A stretch of DNA of 64,000 nt from KACC-23026 sp963829575 (GTDB lineage Bacteria > Bacillota > Bacilli > Bacillales > Sporolactobacillaceae). Below, piece after piece: positions 8,782 to 16,498 of this stretch. The notes below the pieces were generated by a model, which was not told the DNA's origin, did no database searches, and worked only from the letters and a program-made list of their open reading frames with translations. Position numbers and translations under genes: made by a program. The stretch's first letter is position 1; each line of letters starts with the position of its first letter. The DNA lies in assembly GCA_963829575.1 (NCBI GenBank), contig CAWHJF010000013.1, forward strand, positions 496,001 to 560,000, given 5' to 3'.

Positions 8782-9063
8782 GTGAATCAGCTTGAACGTT
8801 TACAAATCCTAACTGAAGTGATTGGTGAATTTCGAACGGCAATATTGATTGATGAAGAGCCTGAGAATGTCGGGAGAATGGTTTTAGAAGTGATACAGGA
8901 AACAGGCGATCCCAAACTTGCCGATCTCGTATTGAACGCTTATCTTAAACTTGCCGATCGGGAATTATCCGTCCACTATTTAGATGAAGCAATTGCGATC
9001 ATGCATGATCGAATTGATCAACTTCCTAATATGGGTGGTACTAGCAGTTCCATTAAACATTAA
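8782..9063 (+). CDS. Small hypothetical protein, 93 residues
   Basis: I do not recognise the family. The start is GTG 8782 with AAAAAGGGG about ten bases upstream. The product is acidic and predicted mostly helical, with no membrane segment or signal peptide, and contains two similar stretches (VLEVIQETGDPKLADLV and LNAYLKLADRELSVHYLDEA), perhaps a helical-hairpin repeat. It stands alone between the sigma operon and the M3 peptidase gene and is closed by its own terminator (9078-9106). Confidence 0.65.
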   Translation: MNQLERLQILTEVIGEFRTAILIDEEPENVGRMVLEVIQETGDPKLADLVLNAYLKLADRELSVHYLDEAIAIMHDRIDQLPNMGGTSSSIKH

Positions 9064-9077
9064 TGAATGGTATGTCA

Positions 9078-9106
9078 AGATCTAATCAAACTGGTTAGAT
9101 CTTTTT
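9078..9106 (+). terminator. Intrinsic terminator
   Basis: AGATCTAATCA pairs with TGGTTAGATCT and is followed by TTTTCT, closing the small gene at 8782. Confidence 0.85.
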
Positions 9107-9219
9107 CTACATACAAAGGATTTTGTGCTAAAGGATACTAGCGGAAATGGGTGGAATTTGGGGAGTACCCAAGGCGCGTGAGTCGATTTGTCTAAAAATA
9201 AAAAGGGGGAGGTTTTGTG

Positions 9220-10914
9220 GTGGAATTATCAAATAATTATTATGTAAAAGCCATTGATGTAGAAGATCTTGAAGGTTTAGTGGCAAAATTAAAGGATCTG
9301 ATTGATCAAAACATCCAGTCTGTCCAAGAATTAGAGACCTGGTTAAATCAAGAACAGACGTTATTTCACCAAATTAACGAAGTTTTAATTGGTCATGAAG
9401 TTGATTTTTTGCGAGAAACTGAGAATACTGAAAAGAAAGCGCTCTATCGTTACGATCAATCCAAAGTGCAGCCTTTATTGGTCAAATATCAAGGGGAACT
9501 CGATCAAAAATTTTGTGCCCTCCCTTTTATTGACCAGTTGGATGAGAAGATGTATGGGCGGATGCGCCAATTGAGAAAAACAAGAGTGGATATATATAGA
9601 GAAGAAAACATTCCTTTAATGGTGAGAGAGCAAGAGACGGCTTCGAAATATAATGAGATCATGGGAAGCTTAATGGTGGAGTGGGAAGGCGAAGAAAAAC
9701 CGTATGTCTTTGTTCAATCTTTACTAGACAGCTTAGATCGTAATGTTCGGGAACGCGCATATAAGCGCATGGCCAAAGTACGCTGTACAATTAAACCTGA
9801 ATTGGACGCGCTAATGGACGAATTAATTGGGATTCGTCATCAGATCGCTCTGAATGCAGGTTTTGAGAATTATCGAGATTATAGTTTTAAGAAGATGAAC
9901 CGCGAATATTCAGTTGAGGATTGCTATGCCTTCCATGACCACGTGGAGCAACAGATCATTCCGGCTTGGAATCGATTAGCCAAAGTTTTTCAGAACGAGT
10001 TAGGCGTCGAAGTGTACCGTCCTTGGGACAGCTCAGCAAAGCTATTGAAAAATTCACCGTTTAAAGAGGTGTCTGAACTGATGGACGGTGTGTCTGAAAT
10101 GCTTGGAAAAACCGACCCTGACTTCCGTAAATACTTTGATGACATGCGGGAAAATGGATTATTGGATTTGGAAGGCAGAAAAGGGAAAAGTCCGGGTGGA
10201 TTTTGCACCGGTTTTCCCGTCTCAAAAAACGCGTTTATCTTTGCCAACTTTAGTCCATCTTTTTTTGCTTTGATTGCCTTGATTCATGAGATGGGCCATG
10301 CGTTTAACTTTTATCTGCAATATCAGGCGTGGGGAAGTTGTGAAGAAGAGATGATGGGAGCCGAGGTTGCTGAGCTGTATTCGCATGGAATGGAACTCCT
10401 CCTGTTAGATAAGTTGGATACCTTTTATCCAGACCCGGATGAATTTAAAAAAGCTCAGCGCGAAGAACTTAGGCGCGCCTTTACCATGTTAATTGGGCCA
10501 TTGTCGGGGGACTTGTTCCAGCATTGGATGTATACCCACCCCAATCATACGGCTCTGGAACGCGATGCTAAATTTCTTGAAATCAGCAAGCGGTATATTA
10601 AAAATCCAGAAGATTTGACTGGATTTGAAGAGGTGGTCGCTGGGAGCTGGATTGGAACCATTCATTTCTTCCAGTTTCCATTCTATAACATTGAATATTC
10701 AATGTCGGAAATCGGTGCCTTGCAGTTATTGGAAGCGTATAGAAAAGACCCGAAACAAGCGGTTGAGGCATATAAACAAGGGGCACGTGCGAACTTAAAT
10801 CAATCGATTGCAGACGTGTATCGTGAGACCGGCGTTGCGTTTGACTTTTCTGAGCTGGCTGTAAAACGGGTGGGACAGTTTTTAGAAAATGTGATTGCTG
10901 AGCTTGAAGACTAA
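9220..10914 (+). CDS. M3-family oligoendopeptidase (PepF-like)
   Basis: A zinc metallopeptidase of about 564 residues that degrades oligopeptides in the cytoplasm. The zinc site is IHEMGHAFN near residue 355 (HExxH), and the third ligand Glu lies in the following GAEVAELYSHGMELL segment. Length and layout fit the PepF/M3B oligoendopeptidases. Two adjacent GTG codons (9217, 9220) can serve as start; GTG 9220 has the better spacing from AGGGGGAGG. It stands alone, ended by a long hairpin, directly before the 52-bp repeat array. Confidence 0.9.
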   Translation: MELSNNYYVKAIDVEDLEGLVAKLKDLIDQNIQSVQELETWLNQEQTLFHQINEVLIGHEVDFLRETENTEKKALYRYDQSKVQPLLVKYQGELDQKFCALPFIDQLDEKMYGRMRQLRKTRVDIYREENIPLMVREQETASKYNEIMGSLMVEWEGEEKPYVFVQSLLDSLDRNVRERAYKRMAKVRCTIKPELDALMDELIGIRHQIALNAGFENYRDYSFKKMNREYSVEDCYAFHDHVEQQIIPAWNRLAKVFQNELGVEVYRPWDSSAKLLKNSPFKEVSELMDGVSEMLGKTDPDFRKYFDDMRENGLLDLEGRKGKSPGGFCTGFPVSKNAFIFANFSPSFFALIALIHEMGHAFNFYLQYQAWGSCEEEMMGAEVAELYSHGMELLLLDKLDTFYPDPDEFKKAQREELRRAFTMLIGPLSGDLFQHWMYTHPNHTALERDAKFLEISKRYIKNPEDLTGFEEVVAGSWIGTIHFFQFPFYNIEYSMSEIGALQLLEAYRKDPKQAVEAYKQGARANLNQSIADVYRETGVAFDFSELAVKRVGQFLENVIAELED

Positions 10915-10928
10915 GTAAAGACCGAAAC

Positions 10929-10963
10929 AAACAACCTCGCGCGTTGCGCGAGGTTGTTTGTGA
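10929..10963 (+). terminator. Hairpin after the M3 peptidase gene
   Basis: A perfect 14-bp stem (10929-10942 with 10946-10959) with a GTT loop. The T-rich tail is short (GTTTGTG). Confidence 0.75.
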
Positions 10964-10978
10964 TGTGATGTGAGAAGA

Positions 10979-12064
10979 GCGCCAATCGGACAGAGGGCTG
11001 TCATTTTTGTAGCCAGGTGTCTGAAAGGGAGGTCCTATTGGACAGGAAGGCATCGTTTTTGCGGAGAGTTGTCCGAAGTGGCGGTCCCATCGGACAGGAA
11101 GCCGTCATTAGTGCGGAGAGGTGTCCGAGGGAGAGGTCCCATTGGACAGGAAGCCGTCATTTTTGCGGGAGGTGTCTGAAAGGGAGGTCCTATTGGACAG
11201 GAAGGCATCGTTTTTGCGGAGAGTTGTCCGAAGTGGCGATCCCATTGGACAGGAAGCCGTCATTAGTGCGGAGAGGTGTCCGAAAGGGAGGTCCTATTGG
11301 ACAGGAAGGCATCGTTTTTGCGGAGAGGTGTCCGAAGTGGCGGTCCCATTGGACAGGAAGCCATCATTTTTGCGGAGAGGTGTCCGAAGTGGCGGTCCCA
11401 TCGGACAGGAAGCCGTCATTAGTGCGGAGAGGTGTCTGAAGTGGCGATCCCATTGGACAGGAAGCCATCGTTTTAGCGGAGAGGTGTCCGAAGTGGCGAT
11501 CCCATCGGACAGGAAGCCATCATTTTTGCGGAGAGTTGTCCGAAGTGGCGGTCCCATCGGACAGGAAGCCATCATTTTTGCGGAGAGGTGTCCGAAGTGG
11601 CGGTCCCATCGGACAGGAAGCCGTCATTAGTGAGGGAGGTGTCTGAAAGGGAGGTCCTATTGGACAGGAAGCCATCATTTTTGCGGAGAGGTGTCCGAAG
11701 TGGCGGTCCCATCGGACAGGAAGCCGTCATTAGTGCGGGAGGTGTCTGAAAGGGAGGTCCTATTGGACAGGAAGGCATCGTTTTTGCGGAGAGTTGTCCG
11801 AAGTGGCGGTCCCATTGGACAGGAAGCCGTCGTTAGTGCGGAGAGTTGTCCGAAAGGGAGGTCCTATTGGACAAGGCATCTTTGCGGAGAGGTGTCCGAA
11901 GTGGCGATCCCATCGGACAGGAAGCCGTCATTAGTGCGGAGAGGTGTCTAAAGTGGCGATCCCATCGGACAGGAAGCCATCATTAGTGCGGAGAGGTGTC
12001 CGAAGTGGCGATCCCATCGGACAGGAAGCCATCATTTTTGCGGAGAGTTGTCCGAAAGATGAGG
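10979..12064. repeat. Tandem array of 52-bp units, each with a 27-nt hairpin
   Basis: Twenty complete units and a partial unit at each end. The hairpin begins at 11018, 11070, 11122, 11173, 11225, 11277, 11329, 11381, 11433, 11485, 11537, 11589, 11640, 11692, 11743, 11795, 11847, 11893, 11945 and 11997; the step is 52 bases, three times 51 and once 46. Each hairpin has outer arms TGTCCGA and TCGGACA (or TGTCTGA with TTGGACA). Linkers read GGAAGCC(A/G)TCATTTTTGCGGAGAG with variants such as CATTAGTGCGG. Two main hairpin types alternate irregularly. There is no unique spacer, so this is not a CRISPR. The array lies between convergent genes. Confidence 0.95.
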
Positions 12065-12123
12065 TCAGAGTAAGGAACACCCGACCTACCCACCCCCATG
12101 AACCTCACCAAGCCACCGGCCCC

Positions 12124-12169
12124 AAAAAAAATACGGGGACTGAACATACTACTTTGTTCAGTCCCCGTA
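12124..12169 (-). terminator. Intrinsic terminator of fabL
   Basis: A perfect 15-bp stem (12132-12146 with 12155-12169) is followed, on the minus strand, by a run of eight T (complement of 12124-12131). Confidence 0.92.
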
Positions 12170-12184
12170 CAATCAAACGCTCTA

Positions 12185-12931
12185 TTAGCGTAGTGAATAA
12201 CCTCCGTCGACAATCAGCGTTTGTCCTCTGATCATCCAGGCTTCTTTTGTACATAAGAAGTAGACAGCATTGGCAAGATCGTCCGGTTCCACGATGCGAC
12301 CGGCTGGATTTTGTTTCCGTGCTTCTTCAAGCAATTCCTCGCGATTAGGGAAATGCGTTAACGCATCGGTATCGACCGCACCGCCGGAGACGGCATTGAC
12401 CACAATGTTCTTAGTCGCGAGTTCAGCCGCAAGATAACGGGTAATGGCTTCAACCGCTGCTTTTGATGTTCCAACCGCTACATAGTTTGGTAAAGCGCGA
12501 ATTGACCCTAAGCTGGATAAGGCAACGATGGATCCACCACCGTTTTTCTCCATTAATTGAGCCGCAAGCTGGGCACTGAATAAATAGGCTTTGGCATTGA
12601 TGTTTTGCGTCCAATCCCAGTGATGTTCTTCAATTTCCATGAGTGGACGGAGCACGCCAGATGCAGCATTGTTAACAAACACATCAAGCCGTCCGAATTC
12701 AGCTTCCACTTCGGCAAACAAATTCTTAATCTGCTCATGTTCCCCGACATTTGCTTTAACAAGATGGACGCGAATGCCATAGGCCGATTCCAAAGCCGCT
12801 TTGGTTTCTTCAGCGGGTGTCTTTTTTCTCATGTAGTTCAACACAAGATTATAGCCATTCTGGGCAAAACGCTCGGCAATGGCTCGTCCAATCCCGCGTG
12901 TCCCTCCTGTAATTAATGCTACTTTTGTCAT
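12185..12931 (-). CDS. fabL: Enoyl-[acyl-carrier-protein] reductase (NADPH), FabL type
   Basis: A short-chain dehydrogenase of about 248 residues that catalyses the last step of each fatty-acid elongation cycle. It has the cofactor motif TGGTRGIG, then FVNNAASGVLRP, the distal YVAVGTSKAA active-site segment, and RGQTLIVDGGYSLR at the C-terminus. The stretch GRLDVFVNNAASGVLRP and the ending NAVSGGAVDTDALTHFPNR are closely shared with B. subtilis FabL (YgaA) as I recall it. Of two adjacent ATG codons, the second (12931) is better spaced from GAGGTGA. It is a single-gene unit facing away from the CopD-like gene's end. Confidence 0.9.
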   Translation of the reverse strand: MTKVALITGGTRGIGRAIAERFAQNGYNLVLNYMRKKTPAEETKAALESAYGIRVHLVKANVGEHEQIKNLFAEVEAEFGRLDVFVNNAASGVLRPLMEIEEHHWDWTQNINAKAYLFSAQLAAQLMEKNGGGSIVALSSLGSIRALPNYVAVGTSKAAVEAITRYLAAELATKNIVVNAVSGGAVDTDALTHFPNREELLEEARKQNPAGRIVEPDDLANAVYFLCTKEAWMIRGQTLIVDGGYSLR

Positions 12932-12972
12932 CATTGGTCACCTCTAGTTTTTATGATCTGGTTTGTAAGACC

Positions 12973-14091
12973 TTATTGAATGGCAAGCATAATGGCAAGA
13001 TACGCACTGATTAAATAACCAGCGGATAGGAGGCCAACCATCCAAGCGGACAACCTTCGCACAATCCCCATGCTTACTAAAATTAAGAATAAGATACAAA
13101 ACCCTATGAATACGACACTTATCATACCAAATTGAAGCGTTGCGCGAAACGTTTGTGGAACAGTTTGGCCATAAAGAACATGAAAAAGCGCATTCTCTCC
13201 ATTAAAATGCAAGAGTTGTGAGACATCATGTGGTGGTGTTTGCTGCCCCATAAAAGCCGTAACGATAAAAATACCGATAAGCATCACACTCTCAAGGCGC
13301 GCCCATTTAAGTGCATCAATCGGCTTGCCTTTTTTCATCTGATAGCGGGTATAGAAGCCGTTAAAAAAAGCAAGAAGAATCAATGGGATTAAAAGCAAAT
13401 GCTTAATTAAGAGTGCTTGTGTATAGTTGCCTACGAGTCCGTATTGATAGTTGTGAAAAGCACCAGGGATCGATTGGTCAAGAGATGGTGAAATGTCGAT
13501 GACCATGGTCAAAAACCCAGCGGCTATAATAAGTAAAATTGAAAGGATCGCAAATGGCGAAAACCATCTCAAAAATCCTAACCAGTTTCGATCACTCTTA
13601 GAGCGCCACGCGGCTATAAGCAAACATCCTCCCCAAAGAGAAACGCCTAACAAATGAACAAAATGACCGACAAAGCCCCAAATAGGTGATAAGCTCGCAG
13701 CATGCCCACTCTTTGCATAGATTCCAATAAGAAGAATGCTAAGAATAAGAGAAAGCTTAGAAAGGATCGGATCTTGATCAATCGGATTAAAATAAATGAG
13801 TAAAAATAATAGGAGTGCAATGGCAAGGAGAATCAGCCATGCTTTTCCGATCACAAAACTCGTCATCACGCCTTTAAAACTCAACCAAATGCCTAGGTCT
13901 TTTGAAAGGCTTAAAATCACGCTCAAGACCGGAAAAAATGAGAGGACACCAATCCCACCTGTACTCCAAAGCAGCAATCCTTTAGAATAGGGACTATCAG
14001 GTTTATGGTTAGGCGAGAGGGTGGCAAATAGAAGCCCTCCTGTTAATAATGAGAAACATATGTAGATGAGACATTCAGTAATGATGATCAT
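12973..14091 (-). CDS. CopD-family membrane protein (copper resistance/uptake type)
   Basis: A 372-residue integral membrane protein with about nine hydrophobic helices across its whole length. The segment SGHAAS followed by HFVHLLGVSLWGGCLL in the middle is typical of the CopD domain (also found in B. subtilis YcnJ), and the late PPHDVSQ segment also fits. Family members are thought to pass copper across the membrane. Here there is no CopC domain and no copper chaperone gene nearby, so the substrate is uncertain. It lies upstream of fabL with 39 bases between them, and is divergent from the MOSC gene. Confidence 0.8.
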   Translation of the reverse strand: MIIITECLIYICFSLLTGGLLFATLSPNHKPDSPYSKGLLLWSTGGIGVLSFFPVLSVILSLSKDLGIWLSFKGVMTSFVIGKAWLILLAIALLLFLLIYFNPIDQDPILSKLSLILSILLIGIYAKSGHAASLSPIWGFVGHFVHLLGVSLWGGCLLIAAWRSKSDRNWLGFLRWFSPFAILSILLIIAAGFLTMVIDISPSLDQSIPGAFHNYQYGLVGNYTQALLIKHLLLIPLILLAFFNGFYTRYQMKKGKPIDALKWARLESVMLIGIFIVTAFMGQQTPPHDVSQLLHFNGENALFHVLYGQTVPQTFRATLQFGMISVVFIGFCILFLILVSMGIVRRLSAWMVGLLSAGYLISAYLAIMLAIQ

Positions 14092-14201
14092 AATTAGGGT
14101 GTCCTTTCTACTGTAACAGACTACTTTTATTCTAACCGCTTACATATAAGGTTACAATCTGAAAACGTGAAAGGTGAGCGTGAAAAGGAGCGAATTTTTT
14201 A

Positions 14202-14885
14202 ATGACAGAAATCCAGAAAGGTAAGGCGTCTCAATTGGAAGTTCATGCGGTTTTGATAGGGGAACCGAAAACGCTCGAAGATGGTCATGGACACTCGGTT
14301 CAATCGGCCATTAATAAATCCGTTGTTCACGTTCCTCTGTTTTTAACGGCCACGCATTTTGAAGGGGATCGGCAGGCCGATCAGAAAAATCATGGTGGTG
14401 TCGATAAGGCGGTCTTAGCCTATAGCTACAACCATTATCCGTATTGGGAACAACGCCTAGCTAAACCAATGTCTTATGGGGCATTTGGCGAGAATTTGAC
14501 GATTTCAGGATTAACTGAGGAAGATGTGGTGATTGGGGATACGTTTGAATTAGATGAAGCCATCATTCAAGTGTCGCAACCTCGTCAGCCTTGTTTTAAG
14601 ATTGCCTTCAAACACCGAATCAAACAAATGCCTCTGTGGGTAGAAGAAACTGGACGATCAGGCATCTATTTTCGCGTGTTAAAGGAAGGGTGGGTGTCTC
14701 CGAAGCCTGAGCTCAAACAGATTGAAAAAGGGCATGGGACATTAACCTTAAGTCAGTTGAATGCGATTTTGTTTTCGAAGACTGCAACAGTGGACGAGCT
14801 AAGGGAGGCCACCGATCAGGTAGGCGCTGCCGAATCGTTAAAAGTCGATTTATTAAAAAAACTGGCCAAAATCGAAAAGGTCTAA
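14202..14885 (+). CDS. MOSC-domain protein (YiiM-like)
   Basis: A 227-residue protein with a MOSC domain, the beta-barrel fold shared with the C-terminus of molybdenum cofactor sulfurase. The segments NHGGVDKAVLAY, FGENLT and SQPRQPCFKIAFKH (conserved Cys near residue 130) fit the YiiM-type subgroup, and the C-terminal 60 residues match its small 3-alpha extension. These proteins are linked to molybdenum-enzyme chemistry such as reduction of N-hydroxylated compounds. A clear AAAAGGAGCG precedes the ATG. The molybdenum cofactor genes at 50-52.5 kb are consistent with such use. Confidence 0.88.
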   Translation: MTEIQKGKASQLEVHAVLIGEPKTLEDGHGHSVQSAINKSVVHVPLFLTATHFEGDRQADQKNHGGVDKAVLAYSYNHYPYWEQRLAKPMSYGAFGENLTISGLTEEDVVIGDTFELDEAIIQVSQPRQPCFKIAFKHRIKQMPLWVEETGRSGIYFRVLKEGWVSPKPELKQIEKGHGTLTLSQLNAILFSKTATVDELREATDQVGAAESLKVDLLKKLAKIEKV

Positions 14886-14917
14886 ACCACTAATTAGTGA
14901 ATCACACATTCTCCCAA

Positions 14918-14945
14918 ACATTCCAAGGGCCCCCTGCATACACTA
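14918..14945 (+). promoter_or_regulatory. Candidate SigK (or SigE) sporulation promoter
   Basis: AC at 14918, 17 bases, then CATACACTA at 14937-14945. This is the full AC-N16/17-CATAnnnTA pattern of SigK; the -10 also fits SigE (CATACAnT). It lies 32 bases before the ATG of the Gly/Tyr/Pro-rich gene. Confidence 0.65.
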
Positions 14946-14977
14946 ATATGAACTGCTGACACAAAGGGGGTGCCTTG

Positions 14978-15742
14978 ATGGATGAACTAACAAGGCAAAA
15001 AAGGCAACGAGAATTCACGATCTATCTTGTCCTTTTCATACTACTTGTGATCGTAGGAAAGATTACACTAAATGGTCAGCAAGTTGGGTCTGGAAATTAC
15101 AATGGAAACGCTTCTAATAGTCCTTACGGTTCTGGTATCTATACCGGTGCGTATTATAACGATCCTTTTTATGGCGGAATGCCACAGTATGCTCAATATG
15201 GAGGATATGACTATAGCTATAACGGGCATATGGGCTATGGGTATGGGCCACCGCAAATGGCATACGGAATGGGGCAGCAGATGGGCCAACCACAGCTGGA
15301 TTATAGAATGTACAATGCCTACTACCCGAATCAATATGGGCATACCGACCCTTACCAGATGCATGCTTTTGGTGGCCATCCATATGGTTATTCATACGGA
15401 GGAACGCCTCAAGCTGCTCATTACGGATACGGGTCACATGATCCATTCTTAGGTGGAAACCCCGGTTGGAACGGGGGATATCCACAACAGAACCCTGGTT
15501 GGAATGGTGGGTATCACTATGGTGGACCGCCTGAATATGGATGGTCTGGATACCCACAAACGGCCTATCCACATTGGGGAGGCCCTGTTCAATCCGTCTC
15601 GCAACAGCAAGGATATGGACTGGGATGGAACGGCTACTATGGAGGACCACCAGAATTAGGGCGATCGCCACACTTAGAGGAGAACGGCTGGAATTATGGG
15701 TATGAGGTACCGATGAATCAAATGGGACCAAATTGGTGGTAA
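14978..15742 (+). CDS. Membrane-anchored Gly/Tyr/Pro-rich low-complexity protein, putative spore coat protein
   Basis: A 254-residue protein of two parts. Residues 1-34 hold a charged start (DELTRQKRQREF) and one membrane helix (IYLVLFILLVIVG). The rest is low complexity, very rich in Gly, Tyr, Pro, Asn, Gln, Met, His and Trp, with irregular repeats such as NPGWNGGY (twice), GGPPE (twice) and YGYG-like runs, ending PNWW. I know no defined domain. The ATG at 14978 has AAAGGGGGTG upstream; an overlapping TTG at 14975 is less well placed. The SigK-like promoter just upstream and the composition, which resembles tyrosine-rich coat or crust proteins, suggest a spore envelope protein; the function is inference. 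Confidence 0.75.
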   Translation: MDELTRQKRQREFTIYLVLFILLVIVGKITLNGQQVGSGNYNGNASNSPYGSGIYTGAYYNDPFYGGMPQYAQYGGYDYSYNGHMGYGYGPPQMAYGMGQQMGQPQLDYRMYNAYYPNQYGHTDPYQMHAFGGHPYGYSYGGTPQAAHYGYGSHDPFLGGNPGWNGGYPQQNPGWNGGYHYGGPPEYGWSGYPQTAYPHWGGPVQSVSQQQGYGLGWNGYYGGPPELGRSPHLEENGWNYGYEVPMNQMGPNWW

Positions 15743-15882
15743 AAGAATGCGGAAAGGATTCGTTATTAAGATTTTAACTGATCATGCGAATCCTTTTTGT
15801 TTAGCAAGAAGTTCGACAAGCCTAATGATGTGTATTTACTATAAAAGAAGGGTAATTTATAAAACAGATTGGAGGGACAAGT
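15743..15882 (+). other. Spacer between the Gly/Tyr/Pro-rich gene and the next gene
   Basis: A hairpin-like segment (GCGGAAAGGATTCG ... CATGCGAATCCTTTTTGTTT, about 15749-15801) with a T-rich tail probably ends the upstream gene. TATTTACTATAAAA near 15833 may be part of the next promoter. Confidence 0.45.
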
Positions 15883-16206
15883 ATGAAACTTATCATTTAT
15901 TTAAGCCTACTACTAATTATTTTGGCTATTATATGGTTAATTGTATCCGCAGTTCGTTCGATGAAGGGCTACAAACATATTATTGTTTCCATGGCCAAGA
16001 AGGCTGAAAAAGTTAGGGAATCGACAGAATCTATTAAAAAAGAACAGGTCAAAATGACGAAAACCGTCAATAAGCTCAATAATACTTACCAGCGCTCAGT
16101 TGATCAAACAAATAGAGTGGTGAGCAGTAGTAAAACCCTCGTTCAGACTTTAAAATCGAGCGGAGAAGAATTAAAAGAAAGTTTGCCTAAACGTTTTAAA
16201 ATCTAA
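15883..16206 (+). CDS. Small membrane protein with coiled-coil tail (DUF948-like)
   Basis: A 107-residue protein with one N-terminal membrane helix (residues 3-25, IIYLSLLLIILAIIWLIVSA), then a long hydrophilic stretch predicted as coiled coil (KKAEKVRESTESIKKEQ ... KLNNTYQRSVDQ), ending with a basic tail LPKRFKI. This layout is like the DUF948/YoxC group of Firmicutes, but the match is only by architecture. The ribosome site GGAGGGACA precedes the ATG. It is monocistronic, closed by a strong terminator. No function can be given. Confidence 0.65.
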   Translation: MKLIIYLSLLLIILAIIWLIVSAVRSMKGYKHIIVSMAKKAEKVRESTESIKKEQVKMTKTVNKLNNTYQRSVDQTNRVVSSSKTLVQTLKSSGEELKESLPKRFKI

Positions 16207-16216
16207 TAGCTAGGAG

Positions 16217-16264
16217 GCGATTCATGTATACGAAAAAGTTCGTATATAAGAATCGCTTTTTTTT
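16217..16264 (+). terminator. Intrinsic terminator
   Basis: GCGATTC (16217-16223) and TATACGAA pair with TTCGTATA and GAATCGC (16250-16256), followed by eight T. Confidence 0.9.
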
Positions 16265-16336
16265 ATAGCATATTTTCCCCAATTCGTCACACCCTATTTA
16301 GGAGATTTATTTTCATATGCTATATGATTTTTCTTT

Positions 16337-16444
16337 GCGAAAAGACACTCGCTTGCCGCGGGCGATCCGCAAGCCTCCTCGGTCTCCGACCTGCGGGGTC
16401 TCGCCTGGCTCGCTTTCCCGCAGGCGTCTCGCATATTTTCGCTG
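16337..16444 (-). repeat. GC-rich dispersed intergenic repeat, copy 1
   Basis: A GC-rich block in an AT-rich spacer, bounded by GCGAAAA and TTTTCGC inverted ends. Read on the minus strand it contains GCGAGACGCCTGCGGG, GCGAGACCCCGCAGG, CCGAGGAGGCTTGC and GCCCGCGGCAAGCGAG. This succession is that of a repeat I know from many Bacillales intergenic regions. A second, more diverged copy lies at 19303-19440 in the opposite orientation. Confidence 0.75.
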
Positions 16445-16498
16445 AACTTTACAGTCACATAGCTTTAGAAAATTCCTAATTAGAAAGTGGGGATCTTT

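Noticed and set aside
10979..12064. CRISPR array
   Set aside because: The whole 52-bp unit is conserved, including linkers; there are no unique spacers of constant length and no cas genes.
10970..12231. Several open frames of 70-170 codons across the 52-bp array, on both strands
   Set aside because: The repeat is stop-poor, so frames stay open in several phases. The 52-base period is not a multiple of three, so one protein cannot keep its repeat. There are no ribosome sites, and the translations are simple repeats such as RKPSF and GQEAV.
15114..15731. 205-codon antisense frame within the Gly/Tyr/Pro-rich gene
   Set aside because: It is the complement of a low-complexity gene with biased codons, has no ribosome site or family features, and the plus-strand gene has both a promoter and a ribosome site.
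16224..16268. 14-codon frame behind AGGAGGCG, running through a terminator
   Set aside because: The codons coincide with the terminator stem and T-tract. The purine-rich run is part of the spacer after the previous gene; a chance frame is more likely.
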